The notes under the pieces were generated by a model. That model saw nothing but the letters and a program-made list of their open reading frames with translations, was not told the origin of the DNA and did no database searches. DNA of 64,000 nt. Origin: Halorussus caseinilyticus (lineage in GTDB: Archaea > Halobacteriota > Halobacteria > Halobacteriales > Haladaptataceae). The DNA lies in contig NZ_CP119809.1 of NCBI RefSeq assembly GCF_029338395.1, positions 2,852,001-2,916,000 of the forward strand. The letters run 5' to 3'. Position 1 is the first letter of the stretch, and the number at the start of each line of letters is the position of its first letter. Shown piece by piece: positions 51,487-59,833 of the stretch. The translations under genes and the position numbers were made by a program.

Positions 51487-52443
51487 TCAGGCAACCACGA
51501 GTTCTCTTTCTTCCTCTTCGCCGAAGGCGTCTTCGAGGTGGGCGTCGATTTCGGCCACGGCGTCCCACGCCTCTTGGACGCGGGGTTCGGACAGATTCGT
51601 GAAGAACGAGTGAACCATGTCGTCGTAGTTCGAGTGCTTGACGGGGACGCCAGCGTCGGCCAGTCGCTCGGCGTACGCGACGCCTTCGTCCTGCAGGGGG
51701 TCCAACTCGGCCGTGAGGACCGTCGCGGGCGGGAGGTCGCTCAGGTCGTTCGCCTGCAACGGCGAGGCGTACGGACTCATGCCGTCGATTTGGTTCTCGA
51801 GGTAGTTGTCCCACGACCATTCGAGGTCGGGTTCGGTGATGAAGTAGTTCGCGCCGCCTTGCGGTTCGTCGGCGAACTCGTAGGAGAACGTCGTCGTCGG
51901 GTAGACCAACACCTGATAGTCGATTTCCGGTCCGCCCTTGTCGCGCGCCATGAGCGAGACGGCCGCCGCGAGGTTACCGCCCGCGCTGTCGCCGCCGACG
52001 ATGATTTTGTCGGAGTCGCCGCCGAGAATCTCCGTGCGGGAGGCGGCCCACTCGACGACGGCGTAGCAGTCCCGAAGTCCCGCGGGGAACTTGTGTTCGG
52101 GCGCGAGTCGGTAGTCGGGCGAGACGACGATACAGCCGAGTTCTTCAGCGAGAACCCGGCAAACCGGGTCGTAGGATTCGATGTCGCCGAGCATGAACCC
52201 GCCGCCGTGCATCCAGACGAGGACCGGGAACGGACCCTCGCCTTCCGGTGTGTAGACGCGGATGGGGACGTTGTTACCGTCCGGGCCCGGAACCACGCTG
52301 TCCTGCACGTCGGCCAGCGACGTGAGGTCGCGTTCGATGGCAAGGAAGTCGGCGTATCCCTGACGTGCCTGTTCGAGCGACAGGGTGTGAAGCGGGGGAA
52401 CTTCGGAAACTATCTCTTCGATGTCGGCGTTGGCCTCTGACAT
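51487..52443 (-). CDS. Alpha/beta-hydrolase esterase of the hormone-sensitive lipase family
   Basis: 318 residues from ATG 52443 (MSEANADIEE). An ATG at 52461 is in frame, but a TTTATTTAT box at 52466-52474 is about 27 nt from 52443, favouring that leaderless start. The oxyanion motif is MHGGGF and nucleophile Ser is in GGDSAGGN. Asp is in TAELDPLQDEG and His in DDMVHSFF. It hydrolyses short acyl esters, cytoplasmic. The upstream gap has a duplicated 23-bp motif (52545-52567, 52604-52626). Confidence 0.93.
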   Translation of the reverse strand: MSEANADIEEIVSEVPPLHTLSLEQARQGYADFLAIERDLTSLADVQDSVVPGPDGNNVPIRVYTPEGEGPFPVLVWMHGGGFMLGDIESYDPVCRVLAEELGCIVVSPDYRLAPEHKFPAGLRDCYAVVEWAASRTEILGGDSDKIIVGGDSAGGNLAAAVSLMARDKGGPEIDYQVLVYPTTTFSYEFADEPQGGANYFITEPDLEWSWDNYLENQIDGMSPYASPLQANDLSDLPPATVLTAELDPLQDEGVAYAERLADAGVPVKHSNYDDMVHSFFTNLSEPRVQEAWDAVAEIDAHLEDAFGEEEERELVVA

Positions 52444-52888
52444 ATTCTGTAGCAATGCCATATGATAAATAAATGTTACGATATAGTTTCATAAGATAAA
52501 ACGTGGAAAAATTAGCTCCAGAGACTCTAAGACGGCTTCCATGCATAAAGGGTACTTCGGCTGAAAATAGAATACAGACAAAACAAGTTGTAATCAGGGT
52601 ATGATAAACGGTACCTCGGCTGAAAACGAGATTCGGGGGTTATCTACCCTCGAAACGGCCGCTCAGAGCAATCTCGAAGCTCGCGCGCGGATTCAGGTCG
52701 CGGTTCTCGAAGGTGGGCCGATTCCGCGCGCCGCGGAATCGGTCCCGTCGGAGTGGCGTCGGCTCCGGTCGCTCGTCCACAGACGCTCGCGCGCGGATGC
52801 CCGTCCGTCGTCTCCTCCCTCGTTCGCGTGTGCAGACCGACCGCACACCCGCCGAACCGGTATTTCAGTGACGGTCGTACCGAGCGCC
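52444..52888. other. 445-nt gap with direct and inverted repeats
   Basis: No gene is supported. It contains a direct repeat (52545-52567 and 52604-52626), an 11-bp perfect inverted repeat with a CGC loop (52718-52742) and promoters for both flanking genes. Confidence 0.55.
52545..52626. repeat. Direct repeat of a 23-bp motif, 59 bp apart
   Basis: ATAAAGGGTACTTCGGCTGA (52545 on) and ATAAACGGTACCTCGGCTGA (52604 on) match at 21 of 23 positions including the following AAA. Both lie in the gap between the esterase and the first 4-TM paralog, upstream of both. Confidence 0.6.
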
Positions 52889-53353
52889 ATGGCTTCGGAA
52901 ACCACCACCGCGGTCGAGCGGCCAACCGAACAGTTCGCGTGGAAGGGCGGCGCGCTAGCCGGTCTCCTCGCCGGAATCGTCATGGGCGCGATGCTCACGA
53001 CTCAGATGGGACCGGTCATCCGGGTCGCCATCCCCTCGATGTACGGACTGGAGGGTCTCGCGGCCGGGTGGGTCGCCCACCTCTTCCACTCGGTCGTCCT
53101 CGGGGTCGCGTTCGCCGGACTCGCAACTGCGGTCGGCGTCGGCGAGTCCACCGGTCGGGCCGCCGCGTTCGGCGTCGGATACGGCGTCGTCCTCTGGGTC
53201 GTCCTCGCGGCGGTCGTCATGCCGATTTGGTTGAGTGCGGTCGGGTCGCCCGCGAACCCGCCGCTCCCGAACTTCGACCCCGAGAGCCTCGTCGGACACG
53301 TCGTCTACGGTCTCGTCCTCGGGGTCGCGTTCCCGTCCCTTCGAGACCTGTAG
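52889..53353 (+). CDS. Four-span membrane protein, paralog 1 of 3
   Basis: 154 residues from ATG 52889. After a polar start (MASETTTAVERPTEQFAW) there are four hydrophobic helices. AHLFHSVVLGVAFAG (His pair in the second helix) and SLVGHVVYGLVLG (His in the last) are shared with the paralogs at 55566 and 56188. Such proteins are often labelled histidine kinase in databases, but no kinase motif is present. The conserved membrane histidines could bind haem or metal; that is inference. Function unknown. Confidence 0.75.
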   Translation: MASETTTAVERPTEQFAWKGGALAGLLAGIVMGAMLTTQMGPVIRVAIPSMYGLEGLAAGWVAHLFHSVVLGVAFAGLATAVGVGESTGRAAAFGVGYGVVLWVVLAAVVMPIWLSAVGSPANPPLPNFDPESLVGHVVYGLVLGVAFPSLRDL

Positions 53354-53416
53354 GTAGCCGGTCGTCGGTCGGCGTCGTTCGTCCGCTCGAAAAAAGCGCC
53401 GGTCGCGGAGTCGCGG

Positions 53417-54007
53417 TCAGTCCTCGTCCTCGACGGTCTCGTCGGCCAGCGTCGGCACGTCGTCGGGCGTGTCGAAGTCGTGGAAGTGTTCGCCCTTCTC
53501 CTTCGAGAGGATGTTGAGTCCCGCCGCGCCGCCGTCGCCCGCCGAGATGACCGCCTCGTACTCGCCGTTGCGGACCATCGCGCCCGTGGCGTAGGCGTCC
53601 TCGACGCTGGTCTCCATCGTCACGTCCACGGCCACCGTCTCGTCGTCCTTGAACTCGCATCCCAACTCCTCGGCGAGGTCGCTGTCGTCGCCGGTGGCGA
53701 GGACCACGTAGTCGGTCTCGTAGTCGTCGTCCTCGGTCGAGACGACGAATCCATCGCCGTCCTGCTCGACGCTCGTGACTTCCTCGCCCTGCTTGCGCGT
53801 GACGCCGCGGTCGTCGACCTGTCCGCGGGCGACTTCCATGAACTCGCTACCGCTGATTGAGCGGACGCCGAGGTAGTTGAACAGGTGAGCGTGGTGCATC
53901 CACGTCTCGTCGGTGTCGAAGACCACGGTGTCGAGTCCGTTCTTCTCGGTGAACAGTGCGGCACTCAGTCCGGCGGGTCCGCCGCCGACGACTGCTACGT
54001 CGAACAT
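53417..54007 (-). CDS. Short FAD-dependent oxidoreductase (thioredoxin-reductase-like)
   Basis: A 196-residue protein. The N-terminal dinucleotide motif VVGGGPAGLSAAL binds FAD and the C-terminal VEDAYATGAMVRNGE corresponds to the second FAD-contact motif. The NADPH-binding domain and the redox CxxC of thioredoxin reductases are absent, and the length is about two thirds. This small form is known in haloarchaea and may bind a flavin for sensing or for an unknown electron donor. It lies between two of the 4-TM paralogs. Confidence 0.85.
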   Translation of the reverse strand: MFDVAVVGGGPAGLSAALFTEKNGLDTVVFDTDETWMHHAHLFNYLGVRSISGSEFMEVARGQVDDRGVTRKQGEEVTSVEQDGDGFVVSTEDDDYETDYVVLATGDDSDLAEELGCEFKDDETVAVDVTMETSVEDAYATGAMVRNGEYEAVISAGDGGAAGLNILSKEKGEHFHDFDTPDDVPTLADETVEDED

Positions 54008-54085
54008 ACCAGCTTCGGATAGGTGTCAGTAGATAATAAAATCCGTCGAATCGGTGAATAGAAGTGGTCGTTTCGAGGACGACCG

Positions 54086-55156
54086 CTACACGTCCACCAC
54101 CAACTCCCCGTCGTCGTCCTCGAACTCGGTCCCGAAGGGTGCCGACAACTCCCGCATCCGCGACCTGCTCCACGCCGCGGCGCGCGGACTCGCCTCGTGG
54201 ACCGCGAAGTCGTGGATTTCGGTCGAAAGCAGTCGGAGTTCGGTTATCTCGCCGTCCTCGACGCCGACCTCGAAGAGGAAACTCCGGTCGTTTCGGCGGT
54301 CCGGGTCCACGGCGTAGTCGTCCACGAAGTCGCCGCAGTCGTACAGAATCGGCGTCCCGTCGTGAATCTCGACGCCCTGAAAGACGTGGGCGCTGTGGCC
54401 GTGAATCAGGTCCACGCCCCGGTCGGCCAACCAGCGACCGAACCGCCGGAAGTACTCGGGCGGTTCCTCGACCATGTTGGGTCCCCAGTGAAGCGACGCA
54501 ACCAGCAGGTCGGAGTCGGTCTCGCGGGCGCGGGCCAGCATCTCGGCCGTCGTCTCGCGGGCCTCGGATTCGTCCGAGAGGCCGATGTGCGCCGTACCGG
54601 GTCTGTCCGGTCCGGCGGCGAACTCGGGCGTGTTGTCCGTCGCCGAGACGAACGCGATTCGGAGGGCGTCGGCGTCCGACGAGTCGGACGCCGATTGGTC
54701 GGACACCGACGCACGGGACGCCGACTCGTCGGCGTCCCGTGCGTCCGTTCCGCCCACTTCGACCGTCGCGGGTTCGCGCGCCGCCTCGCGGTCCGTTCCG
54801 GCACCCGACCGGGCGATTCCCGCCGCGTCGAGGTGGTTTAGCGTGTCCAGCAGTGCGCGTTCGCCGTAGTCCATCAGGTGGTTGTTGGCGAGACTCGCCC
54901 ACCGGACCCCGACCGCTTCGAGGGCGGGCACCGCCCAGTCCGGGTCGGCCCGGAAGTGGAACGGGCGGTAGGTCCGGGTCCACCGCTCGCCGCGCGTCGA
55001 GAGACAACACTCCAAGTTGACGAAGAGAGCGTCTAGCGCGCGCAGGCGCTCGGCGAGATTCCCCCAGACGGCAGTCGCGGGTCGCCGGACGTGACGCTGG
55101 CGCTCGTCTACCTTCCGGCCGAGCATCACGTCCCCCGTGAATCCGAGCCGTGGCAT
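54086..55156 (-). CDS. CapA-family (poly-gamma-glutamate capsule-type) metallophosphatase-like protein
   Basis: A 356-residue protein. The PGA_cap fold motifs are GDVMLGRKVDE at 8-18, NLECCLS, the SLANNHLMDYG block, and SLHWGPN with LIHGHSAHVFQGVE. These supply the metal and phosphate-like ligands seen in this calcineurin-like family. A poorly conserved acidic insertion (about 150-185: DADESASRASVSDQSASDSS) is disordered. It is named after capsule synthesis genes, but the reaction in archaea is unknown. No signal peptide. Confidence 0.88.
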   Translation of the reverse strand: MPRLGFTGDVMLGRKVDERQRHVRRPATAVWGNLAERLRALDALFVNLECCLSTRGERWTRTYRPFHFRADPDWAVPALEAVGVRWASLANNHLMDYGERALLDTLNHLDAAGIARSGAGTDREAAREPATVEVGGTDARDADESASRASVSDQSASDSSDADALRIAFVSATDNTPEFAAGPDRPGTAHIGLSDESEARETTAEMLARARETDSDLLVASLHWGPNMVEEPPEYFRRFGRWLADRGVDLIHGHSAHVFQGVEIHDGTPILYDCGDFVDDYAVDPDRRNDRSFLFEVGVEDGEITELRLLSTEIHDFAVHEASPRAAAWSRSRMRELSAPFGTEFEDDDGELVVDV

Positions 55157-55565
55157 CCGTTTTCACCCCTCCGTTTCGTTTGGAGACCCACCGGCAAAAG
55201 TATCCCGTCGGTGTGGAATCGTCGAACTCCGACCCGCAAGAGAAATATTTTGATTGCTTTCGTATATCTAAACAGTTCTTATACGATGGAGTAGTGAGTA
55301 GACGTTCCGGGGTCGCGCTCGCGGGCGGTCGCTCGAACCGACACCGACCGGCGCGACTGCTCGACTCGAACCGGGCGTCACCCTGCCCGCGGCCCGCCGA
55401 CGGTTGCCGTCGGCGGGCCGCATCCGGCGACTGGCAGATACTCACTGCCACACTCCGGTGCGTCCCCCTCGTCGCTCGGTTCTCGCCGGTAAAACGGACT
55501 CTCGGGGTCTTTCCTGTCTGTTTTCGTCGGATACGTATATCTCGTCTCCCGGCCTCTAGACCCTC
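55157..55565. other. 409-nt gap with one strong hairpin
   Basis: No gene is seen. It carries a 15-bp perfect hairpin (55389-55421), AT-rich sequence around 55240-55285 that may be the promoter of CapA (minus), and the promoter of the second 4-TM paralog near 55530-55545. Confidence 0.55.
55389..55421. repeat. Perfect 15-bp inverted repeat with TTG loop
   Basis: Arms 55389-55403 and 55407-55421 are exact reverse complements. It is intergenic between divergent genes, so a plain terminator role is not obvious. Confidence 0.6.
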
Positions 55566-56045
55566 ATGGCTTCGAGAACCCAAACCGAACCAATCGTCGG
55601 CGAAGAGACCGCAGAACAGGAGATAGTCGTAGAACGGACGTGGACGGGCGCGGCCCTCGGCGGACTCGCGGGCGGACTCGTCTTCGGCGTCCTGCTCCAG
55701 ACCCTCGGCACGATGCCGGTCATCGCGTCGCTCTACGGGATGGAGAGTGCCCTCGCCGGGTGGATGGCCCACCTGTTCCACAGCGTCGTGTTCGCCCTCG
55801 TCTTCGCGGCCGCGGTGGTCCGGACGGACTACCGCGACGCCGGACTCGGGCCGATTACGGCGCTCGGAGCGGGGTACGGCGTCGCCCTCTGGTTCGTCGC
55901 GGCGGCCGTCGTGATGCCCCTCTGGATGGGCGCACTCGGGATGGACGCCCCCGCGATTCCGAACCTCGACGCGAACAGTCTCGTCGGCCACGTCCTCTAC
56001 GGCGCGGTCCTCGGCGCGGTGTTCGCCGTCGCGCGGCGGCGCTGA
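55566..56045 (+). CDS. Four-span membrane protein, paralog 2 of 3
   Basis: 159 residues from ATG 55566. The polar start (MASRTQTEPIVGEETAEQE) is followed by four helices. It shares AHLFHSVVFALVFAA and SLVGHVLYGAVLGAV with paralogs 1 and 3, and a central GAGYGVALWFVAAAVVMP. The third paralog starts 142 nt after its stop. Function unknown; the His pair and the later His are the only polar conserved residues in the helices. Confidence 0.75.
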   Translation: MASRTQTEPIVGEETAEQEIVVERTWTGAALGGLAGGLVFGVLLQTLGTMPVIASLYGMESALAGWMAHLFHSVVFALVFAAAVVRTDYRDAGLGPITALGAGYGVALWFVAAAVVMPLWMGALGMDAPAIPNLDANSLVGHVLYGAVLGAVFAVARRR

Positions 56046-56187
56046 TGCGACTTTTTTCCGACGACGGTGCGAAAGGTCATAGGTAATCGGTGATTTCGGG
56101 CGATAATCGGTCGTGACTCGCCGTCGGCGGCGTGAACTGTGCGAACGAACGTACCGGTTTTTGAGCGACGATGCCCCATCTCGGAAC

Positions 56188-56649
56188 ATGGCCGAGACCG
56201 AAACCGCGGTTCGACGCGACCGGCGTGAGCGAAGCCGATGGGTAGACGCCGCGATTGCCGGACTCGCGGGCGGACTCGTCTTCGGTCTCTACCTCCAGTT
56301 CGTGGTCGGCGTCCTGCCGCCGCGGGCCACCGCCGACGGCGTGGGGTCGCTGGCGCTCGACTGGGCCGTCCACCTGTTCCACAGTCTCGTGTTCGCCGTC
56401 GTCTACGCCGAACTCGTCGGGTGGCCGCGCCTCGCGCGCTACGCAGACCGCGCCGGAACCGGCGCAATCGTCGGCGCTGGCTACGGCGTCGTCCTCTGGG
56501 GGGTCGCTACTCTCGTCGTGATGGCGTTCTGGGCCGTGGCGAACACCGTCTGGGTACTCCCGATACCGGGCCTGAACCTCGGCAGTCTGGTCGGCCACCT
56601 CCTCTACGGCGTGGTCCTCGGCGTCGTCTTCGCCGCGGTCCGCCGGTGA
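56188..56649 (+). CDS. Four-span membrane protein, paralog 3 of 3
   Basis: 153 residues from ATG 56188 (MAETETAVRRDRRERSRW). It shares VHLFHSLVFAVVYAEL, GAGYGVVLWGVATLVVMAFW and SLVGHLLYGVVLGVVFA. The end GVVFAAVRR is close to that of paralog 2. It is convergent with argF, whose stop is 15 nt away. Tandem placement with paralog 2 indicates local duplication. Confidence 0.75.
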   Translation: MAETETAVRRDRRERSRWVDAAIAGLAGGLVFGLYLQFVVGVLPPRATADGVGSLALDWAVHLFHSLVFAVVYAELVGWPRLARYADRAGTGAIVGAGYGVVLWGVATLVVMAFWAVANTVWVLPIPGLNLGSLVGHLLYGVVLGVVFAAVRR

Positions 56650-56664
56650 GTCGGACGGTGCCTC

Positions 56665-57621
56665 TCACTCCCCGAGCAGATGGGCAATCAGCGCCTTCTG
56701 GGTGTGCATCCGGTTTTCGGCCTGCTCCCAGACGATTGCCTGCTCGCTCTCCAGCACGTCGCCGGTAATCTCCTCGCCGCGGTGGGCGGGCAGACAGTGC
56801 ATCACGGCCGCCTCGGGCGCGTTCGCCAACAGGTCGTCGCTCACCTGAAAACCGTCGAAGTCGCCGAGTTTCTCCTCGCGTTCGTCTTCTTCGCCCATGC
56901 TGACCCAAACGTCGGTGTACACTACGTCTGCACCTTCGACGGCCGCCTCCGGGTCGTTGACGACTTCGGGGGCTTGGCCGCGGGCGTCGGCGCGCGCGAG
57001 GACGCCCTCTGCGGGTTCGTACCCCTCGGGCGTCGCCATCGTCAGGTCGAGTCCGGCCATCGCCGCGCCGACGGCGAACGACTGGGCGACGTTGTTGCCG
57101 TCGCCGACCCACGCGACCGACACGTCCTCGAACCCGTCGAACTGCTCGTAGATGGTGAACAGGTCCGCGAGGGTCTGGCACGGGTGGGCGTCGTCCGAGA
57201 GACCGTTTATCACCGGCACCGACGCGTGGGACGCCATCGCTTCGAGGGCGTCGTGGTCGAACACGCGGGCCATCACCGCGTCCACGTACCGAGAGAGGGC
57301 GCGGGCGGTGTCTGCGACCGGTTCGCCGTGGTCCAAGTGAGTCGTGTCCGGACCGAGGTAAATCGCGTGCCCGCCGAGTTGGGTCATCCCCGTCTCGAAG
57401 GAGACCCGCGTCCGGGTACTGGGCTTCTCGAACAGCATGGCGAGCGTCTGGTTCGCCAAGACCGGGTGAGACTTGCCCGCTCGGTGGGCCACCTTCAGTT
57501 CTCCCGCGGTCGAGAACACTTCGGCGAGTTCGTCGTCCGTGAGGTCGTCTACGTCGAGGAAGTGGCTGACTGTCGATTCGGCGGTCGGGTTCGTCGCGGA
57601 CGTGGTGGCGTGTTTGCTCAT
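56665..57621 (-). CDS. argF: Ornithine carbamoyltransferase
   Basis: 318 residues from ATG 57621. Carbamoyl-phosphate loop KPSTRTRVSFE near 65-75, the ornithine site near DDAHPCQTLADL, and MHCLPAHRGEE near 280 are all present. It converts ornithine to citrulline. Its start overlaps the end of the preceding hydrolase gene (ATGA at 57618-57621). It is the last gene of the arginine operon. Confidence 0.97.
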   Translation of the reverse strand: MSKHATTSATNPTAESTVSHFLDVDDLTDDELAEVFSTAGELKVAHRAGKSHPVLANQTLAMLFEKPSTRTRVSFETGMTQLGGHAIYLGPDTTHLDHGEPVADTARALSRYVDAVMARVFDHDALEAMASHASVPVINGLSDDAHPCQTLADLFTIYEQFDGFEDVSVAWVGDGNNVAQSFAVGAAMAGLDLTMATPEGYEPAEGVLARADARGQAPEVVNDPEAAVEGADVVYTDVWVSMGEEDEREEKLGDFDGFQVSDDLLANAPEAAVMHCLPAHRGEEITGDVLESEQAIVWEQAENRMHTQKALIAHLLGE

Positions 57622-58697
57622 TCTTGTAGGGTCTCGGAGACGCGTTTCAGGACCGCGACGGCGCGGTCGAACTCTCCGAGGTCGAGGTGTTCGTTCGGCG
57701 CGTGGTCCAACTCGGAGTCGCCGGGACCGTAGGTCGCCATCGGGCAGTCCCACGCTCCGGCGTAGAGGTTCATGTCGCTGGTTCCGGTCTTGCGGAGGAG
57801 TCGGGGGTCGCCCCCGACTCGTCGAATCGCGGCCCGGAACGCTCGCGCCACCTCGGACCGCGGCGTCTCCATCACGGGCGGAATCGGTTCCTTCCACGCG
57901 ACCGACCCCGATTCGAGTTCGGTCTCGACCGTCTCCCGAATCCCGTCGGCGGTCTCGCCGGGCGGAATCCGGAACTGCACCTCTACGCTCGCCTCCACCG
58001 AGAGACCGTCTGGGGCGGTTCCACCGGAGAACTCGACTGGCTTGGCCGTCACCCGCTCGAAGACGGGGGTTTCGGCGTCGTCGCCGTCCCCTTCCGCGCC
58101 CGCGGCGGTCGAATCGGCGAGCGCCGATTCGACGCGCGACCACCACGCCATCGCCTCCTGCACCGCGTTCGAGTCGGGCCGGGAGGTGTGAACCGAGTCG
58201 GTGCTGGCGGCGTACCCACCGGCCAGAAATCCCCGGTAGCCGAGGGTCACACCGTCCGACCCGGAGGGTTCGCCGTTGACCACCGCGTCGGGTTCCGCGC
58301 GGTCTTCGACGAGGTGGCGCGCGCCGCGGGAGTCTGTCTCCTCGCCGACGACGCCGACGAAACTGACGCCCGTCTCGACTGCCGCCGCCGCCATCGCCGC
58401 GAGGGGTCCTTTGGCGTCTACGCTCCCGCGACCCCAGAGTTCCCCGTCTTCCACCCGGACGGGAACGTCTCCCGGCACGGTGTCGATGTGGGAGGTCAAC
58501 AGCACCGAATCGTCGCCGGGCGCGCGGACGTTGCCCACCTCGTCTAGCCACGCTTCGCGGCCGTGCTCCTCGAAGAAGGCGACCAGACGCTCGGCGCACT
58601 CCCGTTCGTCGCCCGTCGGCGAGGGAATTTCCACGAGGTCCGCGACGAGGCGACGGGCCGCCTCGTCGCCGACGGTCTGGTCGGCGCTCGCGCTCAC
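57618..58697 (-). CDS. argE: [LysW]-ornithine/lysine hydrolase (ArgE/LysK type)
   Basis: A 359-residue M20 metallopeptidase. Metal ligands lie in TSHIDTVPGDV (His, Asp), GRGSVDAKGPL (Asp) and GEETDSRGA (Glu pair). The C-terminal NLYAGAWDCPMATYGPG region completes the site. It releases ornithine (or lysine) from the carrier ArgW. Archaeal ArgE/LysK is carrier-dependent, unlike bacterial acetylornithine deacetylase. It overlaps argD and argF by 4 nt each. Confidence 0.92.
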   Translation of the reverse strand: MSASADQTVGDEAARRLVADLVEIPSPTGDERECAERLVAFFEEHGREAWLDEVGNVRAPGDDSVLLTSHIDTVPGDVPVRVEDGELWGRGSVDAKGPLAAMAAAAVETGVSFVGVVGEETDSRGARHLVEDRAEPDAVVNGEPSGSDGVTLGYRGFLAGGYAASTDSVHTSRPDSNAVQEAMAWWSRVESALADSTAAGAEGDGDDAETPVFERVTAKPVEFSGGTAPDGLSVEASVEVQFRIPPGETADGIRETVETELESGSVAWKEPIPPVMETPRSEVARAFRAAIRRVGGDPRLLRKTGTSDMNLYAGAWDCPMATYGPGDSELDHAPNEHLDLGEFDRAVAVLKRVSETLQE

Positions 58698-59833
58698 GCC
58701 GACACCTCCGCGAGGACGCTCTCTAAGGCCGCGACCACCTCGTCGGCGTGGGCCTCCGAGACGGTCAGCGGCGGGAGCAGGCGGACCACGGTCCGGCCCG
58801 CGGGAAGCGCCAGAATCCCGTGGTCCATCGCCAGATGCTTCAGCATCCGGTTCGCGCCGCGCTTGACTTCGACGCCGAGAAGCAGTCCCTCGCCGCGGAC
58901 CGTGCGAATCGGTAGCTCGCTACCCCCCAGTTTCGACTGGAGATGGTTCCCGACCGTTGCGGCGTTCTCCGGGAGGTTCTCGTCGGCGATGACCGACAGC
59001 GTGGCTTCCGCGGCGGCGCTCACGACCGGGCCGCCCGAGAACGTCGAACCGTGAGGTCCGGCGTTCTCGGCAATCCAGTCGGCACAGAGGGTCGCACCCA
59101 CCGGGAGTCCGCCGCCGAGTCCCTTCGCCGAGGTCAGCACGTCCGGCACGACCCCGCGCTTCTCGCAGGCCCAGAGCGCGCCGGTCCGCCCCAGTCCGGT
59201 CTGAATCTCGTCCAGAATCAGGGCCGACCCGGTTTCTTCGGTCACGTCGCGGGCGGTTTGCAGGTAGCCCTCGGGCGCGGGGTTCACGCCGCCCTCGCCC
59301 TGAATCGGTTCGAGCAGGACCGCGGCGGTGTCGTCGTCCACGGCCTCCGCGAGAGCTTGCTCGTCGCCGTAGGGCACGAACTCGAAGTCCCCGGCGAGGG
59401 GTTCGAAGGGCTTCTTGTACTTGGGTTTCCACGTCGCGGCCAGCGACCCGAGCGTCCGGCCGTGGAACCCGCGCTGGGCCGCGACGATTTTGGAGTTCTG
59501 GGTCGCACTCCGGGCGAACTTGACGGCCGCCTCGTTCGCCTCGGTGCCGGAGTTGCAGAGCCAGACGTTCTCCAAGTCGCCGGGCGCGACCGCGGCGAGT
59601 TTGTCGTAGAGACCGTCGCGGGCCGAGTTGGGATAGCTGGCCTGCACGAACGTCAGTTTCTCGACCTGCGACTGGACCGCCGAGACGACTTCGGGGTGAC
59701 AGTGACCGACCGTGGCGACGGCGTAACTCGCGCCGAAGTCCAGATACTCGTTTCCGGCGTCGTCGTAGAGGTGGACGCCCTCGCCCGACTCGATTTGGAT
59801 GGGCTTCTCGGAGTAGACGAATCCGCCGGTCAT
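58694..59833 (-). CDS. argD: [LysW]-glutamate/aminoadipate semialdehyde aminotransferase
   Basis: A 379-residue class III aminotransferase. PLP-binding regions are visible as NSGTEANEAAVKFAR, GFHGRTLGSLAAT, LILDEIQTGLGRTG (Asp) and the Schiff-base Lys in TSAKGLGGGLPVG. It transfers an amino group to the carrier-bound semialdehyde. ATGA overlaps link it to argB upstream and to the hydrolase gene downstream. Acetylornithine aminotransferase is the bacterial equivalent. Confidence 0.94.
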   Translation of the reverse strand: MTGGFVYSEKPIQIESGEGVHLYDDAGNEYLDFGASYAVATVGHCHPEVVSAVQSQVEKLTFVQASYPNSARDGLYDKLAAVAPGDLENVWLCNSGTEANEAAVKFARSATQNSKIVAAQRGFHGRTLGSLAATWKPKYKKPFEPLAGDFEFVPYGDEQALAEAVDDDTAAVLLEPIQGEGGVNPAPEGYLQTARDVTEETGSALILDEIQTGLGRTGALWACEKRGVVPDVLTSAKGLGGGLPVGATLCADWIAENAGPHGSTFSGGPVVSAAAEATLSVIADENLPENAATVGNHLQSKLGGSELPIRTVRGEGLLLGVEVKRGANRMLKHLAMDHGILALPAGRTVVRLLPPLTVSEAHADEVVAALESVLAEVSA

